Source: Bacillaceae bacterium UBA7792 (GTDB lineage: Bacteria > Bacillota > Bacilli > Bacillales > Cytobacillaceae). Taken from it: a DNA stretch of 10,702 nucleotides. Within the stretch, counting starts at the first letter, position 1, and the number at the start of each line of letters is the position of its first letter. Positions 1 through 6,120 of this stretch are shown one piece after another. The position numbers and the translations under genes were made by a program. The notes beneath the pieces were generated by a model. It ran no database searches. It was not told the DNA's origin and was given only the letters and a program-made list of their open reading frames with translations. The DNA lies in the NCBI GenBank assembly GCA_002480735.1, contig DLCS01000165.1:41961-52662 (forward strand), in the 5' to 3' direction.

Positions 1-2
1 TA

Positions 3-62
3 GAGGTATTTGTTAAGATATTGAGGGAGTCCAAGGGGTTTTGGAATTCTGAAGAAGGGTGA
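3..62 (+). CDS. Possible 3' end of a gene entering from the left edge
   Basis: One plus-strand frame stays open from the left edge to a TGA at 60-62 and would encode a 19-residue tail ending FWNSEEG. The other two plus frames hit stops within the first 15 bases. The stretch is purine-rich and codon-like, and a promoter-like sequence follows about 30 bases after the stop, which fits a gene end. Nineteen open codons can easily occur by chance, I do not recognise the family, and no clear terminator follows. Treat this as a possibility only. Confidence 0.25.
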   Translation, partial: EVFVKILRESKGFWNSEEG

Positions 63-90
63 CTTCACTAGACGGGGCACACCTGTTTTA

Positions 91-99
91 TGATAAAAT
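91..99 (+). promoter_or_regulatory. Extended -10 promoter element upstream of the DUF1450 gene
   Basis: The sequence TGATAAAAT fits a Gram-positive extended -10 (TGnTATAAT, one mismatch in the hexamer). No good -35 is seen at 16-18 bases upstream, which is tolerated when the TG dinucleotide is present. Transcription would begin near 105 and give a leader of about 57 bases before the GTG start at 163. An overlapping alternative -10, TATGAT, lies at 89-94. Confidence 0.4.
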
Positions 100-103
100 A
101 GGG

Positions 104-137
104 TAGATTCTTAAATCTAGGCTGTTTTGAAATAGCC
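104..137 (+). other. Two adjacent small hairpins in the leader of the DUF1450 gene
   Basis: TAGATT at 104-109 pairs perfectly with AATCTA at 114-119 around a 4-base loop. Directly next to it, GGCTGTT at 120-126 pairs with AATAGCC at 131-137 (one G-U pair, 4-base loop). No U-tract follows, so this is not a standard terminator. It could be an mRNA-stabilising leader or chance. No riboswitch class is recognised. Confidence 0.3.
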
Positions 138-162
138 GATTACAATAAAGGATGTAGTTTCC

Positions 163-429
163 GTGAAGCGATTAAATCAATTATTTTCTAAGAAAAAGAA
201 GCTGACGGTGGAATTTTGCGAAAAAAATTTGGATCGCTTCTTAACCGAGGAGAATTTCCCGAAATATCATTCTTTTTTTAACGAAAAAAATGTCGTGTAT
301 AAAGAATATGAATGTCAAAGCAGGTGCAAGGAATGTAAGAAGTCACCCTATACGATTGTTAATGGTGAGTTTGTAGCGGCCGATAGTTCTGAGGAATTAT
401 TGGAGAAGCTGAAGGGCTATCAACGCTGA
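163..429 (+). CDS. DUF1450 (YuzB-like) small four-cysteine protein
   Basis: An 88-residue cytoplasmic protein of the DUF1450 family, to which B. subtilis YuzB belongs; the family's function is unknown. The family pattern is clear: a VEFCEKNL block near residues 16-23, then EYECQSRCKECKKS at 48-61, then VNGE at 66-69 and a final helix containing EELLEKL. The four cysteines are C19, C51, C55 and C58, giving C-x31-C-x3-C-x2-C, the same C-x3-C-x2-C spacing I recall for YuzB, which suggests metal or Fe-S binding or a redox role (inference). The first 13 residues are Lys-rich and absent from YuzB as I remember it. The start is GTG, chosen because AAAGGATG at 147-154 lies 8 bases upstream and no in-frame ATG precedes it. 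It appears to be monocistronic, with a 118-base gap to the next gene. Confidence 0.8.
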   Translation: MKRLNQLFSKKKKLTVEFCEKNLDRFLTEENFPKYHSFFNEKNVVYKEYECQSRCKECKKSPYTIVNGEFVAADSSEELLEKLKGYQR

Positions 430-443
430 CACAGTTCAATTAT

Positions 444-472
444 TCGACAAACCCATAAAATACCGCCATAAT
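444..472 (+). promoter_or_regulatory. Probable sigma-A promoter for the flavin reductase gene
   Basis: TCGACA at 444-449 (5 of 6 to TTGACA) and CATAAT at 467-472 (5 of 6 to TATAAT) are separated by 17 bases. The predicted start of transcription, near 479, leaves a leader of about 70 bases before the ATG at 548. This is sequence matching only. Confidence 0.5.
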
Positions 473-547
473 AAAGGTGTTAATACTATAAAAAATATGT
501 AAACCAAATAAAAATGGATCGACAAAGTGGGAAAGGTGAGTTGATTT

Positions 548-1033
548 ATGGACAATGTTGCTTTATTTAAAGAGGTTATGGGGAACTATCCGACGGGTGT
601 AACCGTTGTAACAACAGTGGATGAAAATGGAACACCACTAGGCTTGACGGTCAATTCATTTGCATCTGTTTCCATCGACCCATTAATGATTCTTTGGTCG
701 ATTGATAAGAGGGTTTCCTCCTATGAGCCATTCACGAAAGCAGATAAATTTGCTGTTCATGTTTTAGCAGATGATCAGGGGGATATTTGCTCATTGTTTG
801 CGATGAAGGGAACGGATCGCTTTGGGAGCTGTGAATGGAAAACATCAGAGCACGGACTTCCAATCATCTCTGGTGCACTAGGCGTGCTTCAATGTAAGAC
901 ACACCAAGTCGTGGAAGCGGGCGACCATTCGATTCTAATTGGTGAAGTAATTGATATCGTTAGTGAGCAAAAGGATCCGCTTTTATACCACCGAAGAAAG
1001 TTTGGCAAAATTCCAAGTGAATTTTATAAATAG
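548..1033 (+). CDS. Flavin reductase family protein (HpaC-like, FMN-binding)
   Basis: A 161-residue protein of the flavin reductase-like split-barrel family (the HpaC/NADH:FMN oxidoreductase group). Such enzymes use NAD(P)H to reduce FMN or FAD, which then diffuses to a partner monooxygenase. Supporting motifs are YPTGVTVVTT at 14-23, GLTVNSFASVSIDP at 32-45 (the flavin phosphate-binding strand and turn), AGDHSILIGEV at 124-134 (the GDH signature) and PLLYHRRKFG at 144-153. The length is normal for the single-domain family. GAAAGGTGAG at 531-540 is a good ribosome binding site 7 bases before the ATG. No monooxygenase gene lies next to it, so the physiological partner cannot be read from this window; general flavin reduction or a partner encoded elsewhere are both possible. 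Confidence 0.85.
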   Translation: MDNVALFKEVMGNYPTGVTVVTTVDENGTPLGLTVNSFASVSIDPLMILWSIDKRVSSYEPFTKADKFAVHVLADDQGDICSLFAMKGTDRFGSCEWKTSEHGLPIISGALGVLQCKTHQVVEAGDHSILIGEVIDIVSEQKDPLLYHRRKFGKIPSEFYK

Positions 1034-1062
1034 GCTATATTAAAGTCTGTTGTTGATTTTAG

Positions 1063-1128
1063 CCTTATACGTGTATGTGAACGGGTTTTATTCGGTACGA
1101 ATAACTTAGAGAACGTACACGTATAAGG
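1063..1128. repeat. Dispersed palindromic repeat, copy 1 (nested inverted repeats)
   Basis: A 66-base element with perfect 13-base outer arms: CCTTATACGTGTA at 1063-1075 and TACACGTATAAGG at 1116-1128. Inside it sits a second perfect stem, TTATTCG at 1088-1094 and CGAATAA at 1098-1104, around a GTA loop. The same element recurs at 6121-6185 with about 86% identity by manual alignment (8 substitutions and one 1-base insertion). It begins 30 bases after the flavin reductase stop codon. No U-tract follows, so it is not a classical terminator. It is likely a MITE- or REP/bcr-like intergenic element. Confidence 0.85.
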
Positions 1129-1192
1129 CGGTATGTAGATCATCAATACAATATGACAGAGCCTAAAAATAAGTAAGGGCTTTTCTAAAATA

Positions 1193-1229
1193 CCTTTCCT
1201 CGTCGATGGGGGAGGGTTTTTCTTTTTTT
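1193..1229 (+). terminator. Rho-independent terminator downstream of the flavin reductase gene
   Basis: CCTTTCCTC at 1193-1201 can pair with GGGGGAGGG at 1208-1216 (several G-U pairs, 6-base loop) and is followed at 1217-1229 by a T-rich tract interrupted by one C. It lies 160 bases after the flavin reductase stop, on the far side of the palindromic repeat, and 65 bases before yneR. Confidence 0.6.
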
Positions 1230-1294
1230 GATGGGGTAGTAAAATTTGATTAGCTACAAATAATAAAATGAACTTTAATAAATGAGGTGTAGTA

Positions 1295-1585
1295 ATGGGT
1301 CTTGAAGTGAGCCAAGATGCGGCCAAATGGTATAAGGAAGAAATGGATTTACAGGAAGGCGACTTTGTCCAATTTTTCATGAAATTATATGGAGGGATTC
1401 CGACGGAGCATCCAAATTATTTCCTGGGGGTATCGGTCGGTCAGGAAGGAACGATTGATGTTCAGACCACAGTTGAAGGAATCACCTTTTATTTCAATGA
1501 CAAAGATTCGTGGTTCCTGGATGAATATGATATGAAGATAGAAGAGAAAAACGGTGATGTGGAGTTTGTTTTTAATAAAAAATAA
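1295..1585 (+). CDS. yneR: HesB/IscA-fold protein YneR
   Basis: A 96-residue protein matching the Bacillus YneR group of the HesB/YadR/YfhF family (A-type Fe-S carrier fold). Recognisable features are the N-terminal helix AAKWYKEEMDLQEGD, the F(V/L)QFFMKLYGG strand and turn near 25-34, the GVSVG segment near 45-49, and the ITFYFNDKDSWFLDEYDMKI region near 63-82. Classical IscA and SufA use three conserved cysteines to bind iron or an Fe-S cluster; this protein has no cysteine at all, as I recall for YneR, so cluster carriage by the usual route is unlikely and the true role is unknown. GAGGTG at 1284-1289 lies 5 bases before the ATG. A terminator follows directly, so it is probably transcribed alone. 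Confidence 0.82.
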   Translation: MGLEVSQDAAKWYKEEMDLQEGDFVQFFMKLYGGIPTEHPNYFLGVSVGQEGTIDVQTTVEGITFYFNDKDSWFLDEYDMKIEEKNGDVEFVFNKK

Positions 1586-1613
1586 TCGCATGATTACATA
1601 TTGGTAAGATGAA

Positions 1614-1644
1614 GCTCAGAGTTCTGCTCTGGGCTATTTTTTTT
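1614..1644 (+). terminator. Rho-independent terminator of yneR
   Basis: GCTCAGAG at 1614-1621 pairs with CTCTGGGC at 1627-1634 (one G-U pair, 5-base loop), followed by TA and eight Ts at 1637-1644. It sits 28 bases after the yneR stop and is the only candidate for that gene. Confidence 0.85.
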
Positions 1645-1701
1645 AGTGTTCTGTACCATTGTCCCCTGCAGGAATAGAATCAGAGCTTGCTCCGTCGCCA
1701 A

Positions 1702-1730
1702 TTGACTCATCCCCTAAGGAAAGTTTTATT
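1702..1730 (+). promoter_or_regulatory. Candidate promoter for the ccpN operon
   Basis: TTGACT at 1702-1707 (5 of 6 to the -35 consensus) and TTTATT at 1725-1730 (4 of 6 to the -10) are 17 bases apart. Using it would give a leader of roughly 127 bases before ccpN. A second weak option, TTGTTT at 1754-1759 with TAATAT at 1777-1782 (17-base spacing), is closer to the gene. The sequence cannot decide between them. Confidence 0.35.
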
Positions 1731-1760
1731 TTTCGCCATAAAAAATAAAAAAATTGTTTC

Positions 1761-1775
1761 CCAAAATGCTTTCAA
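1761..1775 (-). promoter_or_regulatory. cre-like (CcpA-box) sequence upstream of ccpN
   Basis: On the minus strand this reads TTGAAAGCATTTTGG, which fits the Bacillus cre consensus WTGAAARCGYTTWNN except that the central CG is CA. A catabolite-control site would make sense ahead of genes for PEP synthesis, but the altered base is one of the most conserved in real cre sites, so this is a weak call. Confidence 0.25.
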
Positions 1776-1779
1776 TTAA

Positions 1780-1838
1780 TATATACTATATACAATTAAG
1801 TATAACACATTCATCTAAATACTTTGATATAACATATC
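1780..1838. promoter_or_regulatory. AT-rich operator-like region with two CcpN-like motifs
   Basis: Two motifs resemble the CcpN consensus TRTGHYATAYW as I remember it from B. subtilis gapB, pckA and sr1. TATACTATATA at 1782-1792 (plus strand) differs at one position, and TATGTTATATC, read on the minus strand from 1836 to 1826, also differs at one. The first overlaps a short palindrome, ATATA-C-TATAT, and a tandem TATATAC pair at 1780-1793. The second lies in the palindrome GATAT-AAC-ATATC at 1826-1838. They lie directly upstream of ccpN, which suggests autoregulation or control of ppdK expression (inference). AT-rich DNA raises the chance of accidental matches. Confidence 0.35.
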
Positions 1839-1863
1839 ATTTTTCAACTAGAGGGTGGTGGAA

Positions 1864-2490
1864 TTGAAGCTTACCAAGCGGCAGGAGGAAATTCTTCAAA
1901 TTGTGAAAGAGGAAGGCCCGATTCCCGGCAAGCTAATTGCTGAAAGATTATCGTTAAAAAGAGCAACATTAAGACCAGATCTCGCAATTTTAACAATGGC
2001 GGGGAACTTAGAAGCACGTACCCGTGTAGGATATAGCTACAAGGAGATTGAGGGAGAGAAGTATTCGAAGTGGTTTGAAGAGCATTTTGTTCGTGATTAC
2101 AAAGCCCATCCGATTGTCGTCAGGAATTCTACCTCTGTCTATGATGCCATCGTACAAATTTTTCTTAAAGACGTAGGGGCGATCTTTGTTGTTAATGAGG
2201 ATGGTCATCTTTCTGGAGTTATTTCAAGAAAGGACCTCTTGAGGGCCTGTATGGGCAATCAGGACCTCCATGGTATTCCGGTAAGTGTCATAATGACGAG
2301 GATGCCGAAGATTATTACGGTCAAGCCTGGGGACACCCTACTTCTAGCAGCAAAGAAAATGATCGAACATCATATTGATTCCCTGCCAGTTGTGCAGGAA
2401 ATTGAAAAAGGGACCCATACATATAAAGTCGTTGGGCGTATCACAAAGACAACCATCTCTCGTGCTTTTATCGAATTAGCTGAACGCTAG
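1864..2490 (+). CDS. ccpN: CcpN-type transcriptional repressor of gluconeogenic genes (HTH + two CBS domains)
   Basis: A 208-residue DNA-binding repressor. In B. subtilis CcpN (YqzB) represses gapB, pckA and the small RNA gene sr1 when glycolytic sugars are present, responding to the cell's energy state through its CBS domains. Here an N-terminal winged helix-turn-helix covers about residues 5-58 and contains the family hallmark RATLRPDLAILTMAG (33-47). CBS domain 1 covers about 80-135 (VGAIFVVNEDGHLSGVISRKDLLRA), then the linker IMTRMP (143-148), then CBS domain 2 to about residue 205 (IDSLPVV...VVGRITKTTI). TTG at 1864 is preferred as the start because GGTGGTG at 1854-1860 is the only Shine-Dalgarno-like sequence, and the in-frame GTG codons at 1855 and 1858 lie inside it. 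It is the first gene of a ccpN-yqfL-ppdK unit. Confidence 0.9.
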   Translation: MKLTKRQEEILQIVKEEGPIPGKLIAERLSLKRATLRPDLAILTMAGNLEARTRVGYSYKEIEGEKYSKWFEEHFVRDYKAHPIVVRNSTSVYDAIVQIFLKDVGAIFVVNEDGHLSGVISRKDLLRACMGNQDLHGIPVSVIMTRMPKIITVKPGDTLLLAAKKMIEHHIDSLPVVQEIEKGTHTYKVVGRITKTTISRAFIELAER

Positions 2491-2562
2491 AAATACTATT
2501 TCGTTTAAGGTAGAAATTTTATAGACGAATTCGACCCTAACAAAAATAGGAGTGAAGATCAT

Positions 2563-3378
2563 TTGGAAGTAAAGGAATGCGTATACGTTGTCTCTGATTC
2601 GGTAGGGGAGACAGCCGACCTGGTTGTAAAAGCTGTTGCTACACAATTTAATGGGGGATTTGTTGAGATTAAGCGCAACGCTTTCGTTGAGGATACTGAA
2701 GATATCGAAGACTTGATCATAATGGCGAAGCAAGGTCCCTCGATTATTGCCTATACCATTGTGATTCCTGCTCTTAAGGAATATCTCGACAAAAGAGTGA
2801 AGGAGGAGGGGTTAGTCGCAGTTGATTTGCTCCATCCGCTCATGGATGCATTCAGCAGGACCTTCCACAAGAATCCAAAAAATCAACCGAAGCTTATGAG
2901 ACAGCTGGATGACTCCTATTTTAGAAAAATTGAAGCAATTGAATTTGCGGTTAAGTATGATGATGGTCGTGACCCGAGAGGTCTTCTGTATGCCGATATC
3001 GTTCTAGTCGGTGTTTCTAGAACATCAAAAACACCTTTATCTATGTATCTAGCACATAAATGCTATAAGGTTGCCAATGTCCCTTTGGTGCCGGAAGTAG
3101 CTCCTCCCGATGAAATCTATCAAATTCCGAGGGGGAAATGTGTTGGTCTTATCATTAGTCCAGACAAGCTCAATTCTATCCGAAAGGAACGCTTGAAGAA
3201 TCTTGGTTTAACCTCTCAGGCTAATTATGCCAGTTTTGAGCGCATCCTCGAGGAACTAGACTATGCAGAGAAAATCATGAAAAGAATTGGCTGCCCGGTT
3301 ATCAACGTATCCAATAAGGCAATCGAGGAAACAGCCGATTACATCCTTAATGTCCTGAAGAAAGAGAGGAATTCATAA
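2563..3378 (+). CDS. yqfL: Pyruvate, phosphate dikinase regulatory protein (YqfL/PDRP, DUF299)
   Basis: A 271-residue bifunctional serine/threonine kinase and phosphorylase. The family inactivates PPDK (or PEP synthase) by ADP-dependent phosphorylation of a threonine two residues before the catalytic histidine, and reactivates it by Pi-dependent dephosphorylation that yields pyrophosphate. Hallmarks are SDSVGETA at 11-18, DLLHPLMDAF at 88-97, the basic segment RKIEAIEFAVKYDDGRDPRG at 121-140, and the P-loop-like GVSRTSKTPLSMYLA at 150-164. The length is normal. It starts with TTG; AGGAGTGA at 2548-2555 lies 7 bases upstream. It lies 72 bases after ccpN, and its stop is only 2 bases before the ATG of ppdK, its predicted target. 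In B. subtilis YqfL has been linked to CcpN-dependent control without a PPDK in the genome, to my knowledge. Confidence 0.95.
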   Translation: MEVKECVYVVSDSVGETADLVVKAVATQFNGGFVEIKRNAFVEDTEDIEDLIIMAKQGPSIIAYTIVIPALKEYLDKRVKEEGLVAVDLLHPLMDAFSRTFHKNPKNQPKLMRQLDDSYFRKIEAIEFAVKYDDGRDPRGLLYADIVLVGVSRTSKTPLSMYLAHKCYKVANVPLVPEVAPPDEIYQIPRGKCVGLIISPDKLNSIRKERLKNLGLTSQANYASFERILEELDYAEKIMKRIGCPVINVSNKAIEETADYILNVLKKERNS

Positions 3379-3380
3379 TC

Positions 3381-6041
3381 ATGAAAAAATTTGTTTATAT
3401 GTTCAACGAAGGCAACAGCGGAATGAAGGAGCTACTAGGAGGAAAAGGGGCGAACCTAGCTGAAATGACCTCTATTGGCTTACCTGTTCCCTATGGATTT
3501 ACGATCTCGACAGAAGCCTGCAATGATTATTATGAGGCAGGAAAAATGGTCTCACCAGAGGTAAAGGATCAAATTCTTCAGTCTTTAGCTAGATTAGAAG
3601 AAAACACAGGCAAGCGCCTCGGGGACCCATCCAACCCCCTGCTTGTGTCCGTTCGTTCAGGCTCTGTATTCTCAATGCCAGGGATGATGGATACGATTCT
3701 TAACCTTGGAATGAATGATGAAACGGTTGAAGGAATGGCCCAGCTTACCAATAATCCACGCTTTGCCTACGACTCTTATCGTCGTTTCATTCAAATGTTC
3801 TCAGATGTTGTGCTCGAGGTAGATGTCTATTTCTTTGAACAGCTTCTTGAGGATTACAGAGAGAACAAGGGGTATACTTCTGACCCTGAGCTTACTGCTG
3901 AAGACTGGCAGGAAGTAATTGCTGGCTATAAGAAAATTGTCAAGGAACGTACAAGAAAGGACTTTCCGCAGGAGCCAAAGGAGCAGCTATTCCTCTCCAT
4001 TAATGCGGTGTTTGATTCCTGGAACAATCAACGTGCGATTGTATATCGCCGCCTCAACAAGATTCCTGATCATTTGGGAACAGCGGTTAATATACAAAGC
4101 ATGGTGTTCGGTAATACTGGAAATGATTCTGGTACTGGGGTGGCTTTTACAAGAAATCCATCGACTGGGGAAAATGTCCTCTACGGAGAATATTTAATTA
4201 ATGCACAGGGTGAAGACGTGGTTGCTGGAATTCGTACTCCAGAGCCGATTGCTACACGTGAAAGCGAAATGCCAGACGGATATCAGCAATTCTCTGAAAC
4301 TTGCCATCTATTAGAACAGCATTACCAAGATATGCAGGATATCGAGTTCACCGTGGAACGAGGTAAGCTCTTTATTCTTCAAACAAGAACAGGAAAAAGA
4401 ACGGCCCAGGCTGCGATTCGCATTGTAGTTGAAATGGTCGAAGAAGGCATTATTGATAAAAATACCGCTCTTCTTCGCGTCGATCCTGATCAATTGAATC
4501 AGCTTCTGCATCGTCGCATTGACGAATCTGCTGTGCGTACCCAGCTTGCAAAAGGATTGCCAGCTTCTCCAGGAGCAGCAACTGGTGCGGTTGTGTTTGA
4601 TGCAGATGAAGCAGAGGAGCTAGGAAACGAAGGTAAAAAAGTGATTCTTGTCCGTCCGGAAACAACGCCTGATGACATTCACGGAATTATTGCAGCCCAA
4701 GCGGTGGTTACAAGTCGTGGCGGAATGACGAGCCATGCTGCTGTTGTCGCAAGAGGAATGGGGAAAGCCTGCATCTGTGGCTGTGAAGCTTTGAAAATTG
4801 ATTTGAAGGCTAGACAGTTCCGTGTTGGTGAAACGATCGTGAACCATGGAGATATGATTACGATTGATGGTGCAACTGGTGAAATCATGCTTGGGGAAAT
4901 CCCGATGATTGAGCCGCAGCTATCTGATGAATTCCAGCTTCTCCTGCAATGGGCGGATGAAGCAAGAAAGCTCGGGGTTCGCGCAAATGCTGATAATCCA
5001 GAGGATGCGAAGAAGGCATTTGAATTTGGCGCAGGTGGAATTGGACTATGCCGTACGGAGCATATGTTCATGGATGCGAAGCGGGTTCCAATCGTACAAA
5101 AGATGATTTTAGCTGAAAACTATGAAGAGCGAAGTGCAGCATTAGCAGAGCTCTTGCCAATGCAGCAAGGCGATTTTGAAGGGATCTTTGAAGCGATGCA
5201 AGGGTTACCTGTGACCATTCGCTTACTCGATCCTCCACTTCATGAGTTCTTGCCAGATAAGGAAGAGCTTTTAGTCGAGGTAACGAAGCTACAAATTCTA
5301 AATCCTGATTCAGAGGAATTAGCTCAAAAAGAATTGCTGCTGAAAAAGGTACGCCAGCTCGATGAATTTAACCCAATGCTTGGTCACCGTGGCTGCCGAC
5401 TTGGTATGGTTTATCCAGAAATCTATGAAATGCAGGCGAAAGCGATTTTCTATGCGATTGCGACCCTATCCGAAAAAGGAATGTCAGTGAAACCAGAAAT
5501 CATGATTCCACTTGTAGGCCATGTTAATGAGTTAAAGGAAATGCGCCAGCTCGTTGTCGATGCAGCACACAAGGTTCAAGAAGAAACAGGCTATCCGTTT
5601 GACTACATGATTGGAACGATGATTGAAATACCACGAGCGGCTTTAACAGCAGATCAAATTGCAGAGGAAGCGGATTTCTTCTCATTTGGTACCAATGATT
5701 TAACACAAACAACTTTCGGATACAGCCGTGACGATGCAGAAGGAAAATTCCTTCAAGCCTACATCGAGAATAAGGTACTTCCGGATAATCCATTCGCCGT
5801 TCTCGATCAGGAAGGTGTTGGAAAGCTAGTTGAAACAGGGGTGAAGCTAGGCCGTAAGACAAAGCCACAGCTTAAGACTGGGATTTGCGGTGAGCATGGA
5901 GGAGAGAAGAGCTCAATCGAATTCTGCTACAATACAGGGCTAGATTATGTCAGCTGCTCCCCATATCGTGTTCCACTTGCTAGACTAGCGGCTGCCCAAG
6001 CAACGATTCGTAAGACGTTAGCTGAAGTAGTAACAGTATAA
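3381..6041 (+). CDS. ppdK: Pyruvate, phosphate dikinase
   Basis: An 886-residue cytoplasmic enzyme that interconverts pyruvate + ATP + Pi with PEP + AMP + PPi, bypassing pyruvate kinase. All three parts are intact. The N-terminal ATP-grasp domain runs to about 340, with GGKGANLAEM at 20-29, VRSGSVFSMPGMMDT at 91-105 and the FILQTRTGKRT end at 331-341. The swivelling phosphohistidine domain covers about 390-505, with TSRGGMTSHAAVVARG at 444-459; H452 is the predicted catalytic histidine and T450 the predicted PDRP target. The C-terminal PEP/pyruvate barrel follows from about 520, with RLLDPPLHEFLP at 614-625, GHRGCRLG at 668-675, FGTNDLTQTTFG at 769-780 and the catalytic-cysteine motif GICGEHGG at 834-841 (C836). 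GAGAGGA at 3364-3370, inside the end of yqfL, serves as ribosome binding site 10 bases before the ATG, so translation is probably coupled. Confidence 0.97.
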   Translation: MKKFVYMFNEGNSGMKELLGGKGANLAEMTSIGLPVPYGFTISTEACNDYYEAGKMVSPEVKDQILQSLARLEENTGKRLGDPSNPLLVSVRSGSVFSMPGMMDTILNLGMNDETVEGMAQLTNNPRFAYDSYRRFIQMFSDVVLEVDVYFFEQLLEDYRENKGYTSDPELTAEDWQEVIAGYKKIVKERTRKDFPQEPKEQLFLSINAVFDSWNNQRAIVYRRLNKIPDHLGTAVNIQSMVFGNTGNDSGTGVAFTRNPSTGENVLYGEYLINAQGEDVVAGIRTPEPIATRESEMPDGYQQFSETCHLLEQHYQDMQDIEFTVERGKLFILQTRTGKRTAQAAIRIVVEMVEEGIIDKNTALLRVDPDQLNQLLHRRIDESAVRTQLAKGLPASPGAATGAVVFDADEAEELGNEGKKVILVRPETTPDDIHGIIAAQAVVTSRGGMTSHAAVVARGMGKACICGCEALKIDLKARQFRVGETIVNHGDMITIDGATGEIMLGEIPMIEPQLSDEFQLLLQWADEARKLGVRANADNPEDAKKAFEFGAGGIGLCRTEHMFMDAKRVPIVQKMILAENYEERSAALAELLPMQQGDFEGIFEAMQGLPVTIRLLDPPLHEFLPDKEELLVEVTKLQILNPDSEELAQKELLLKKVRQLDEFNPMLGHRGCRLGMVYPEIYEMQAKAIFYAIATLSEKGMSVKPEIMIPLVGHVNELKEMRQLVVDAAHKVQEETGYPFDYMIGTMIEIPRAALTADQIAEEADFFSFGTNDLTQTTFGYSRDDAEGKFLQAYIENKVLPDNPFAVLDQEGVGKLVETGVKLGRKTKPQLKTGICGEHGGEKSSIEFCYNTGLDYVSCSPYRVPLARLAAAQATIRKTLAEVVTV

Positions 6042-6056
6042 GATAAGAATAAAACA

Positions 6057-6094
6057 AACGAACTCGCTACATATTAGCAGCGAGTTCGTTTTTT
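6057..6094. terminator. Strong terminator of the ccpN-yqfL-ppdK unit, possibly bidirectional
   Basis: AACGAACTCGCT at 6057-6068 and AGCGAGTTCGTT at 6079-6090 form a perfect 12-base-pair stem with a 10-base loop, followed by a T-run that ends at 6094. It lies 15 bases after the ppdK stop. On the minus strand the stem is followed by TTGTTTTATTC, so it may also end transcripts coming from the convergent DUF4097 gene. Confidence 0.92.
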
Positions 6095-6120
6095 CATATT
6101 TGGCTATGTTTGATGCTAGG

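Noticed and set aside
104..137. Riboswitch in the leader of the DUF1450 gene
   Set aside because: There are only two small simple hairpins, with no conserved aptamer sequence and no terminator or anti-terminator pair.
1024..1380. Minus-strand open frame of 118 codons across repeat copy 1 and the start of yneR
   Set aside because: It overlaps the well-supported yneR gene, is partly made of the palindromic repeat, and its product has no recognisable family or ribosome binding site.
1855..1863. GTG starts for ccpN
   Set aside because: Both GTG codons lie within the only Shine-Dalgarno-like sequence; the TTG at 1864 is properly spaced. The difference is three residues at most, so this is a preference and not a certainty.
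3919..4197. Plus-strand open frame of 92 codons within ppdK
   Set aside because: It is out of frame with a fully conserved stretch of PPDK, and no ribosome binding site supports it.
4679..5071. Minus-strand open frame of 130 codons inside ppdK
   Set aside because: It is antisense to the phosphohistidine domain of PPDK and shows no independent family features.
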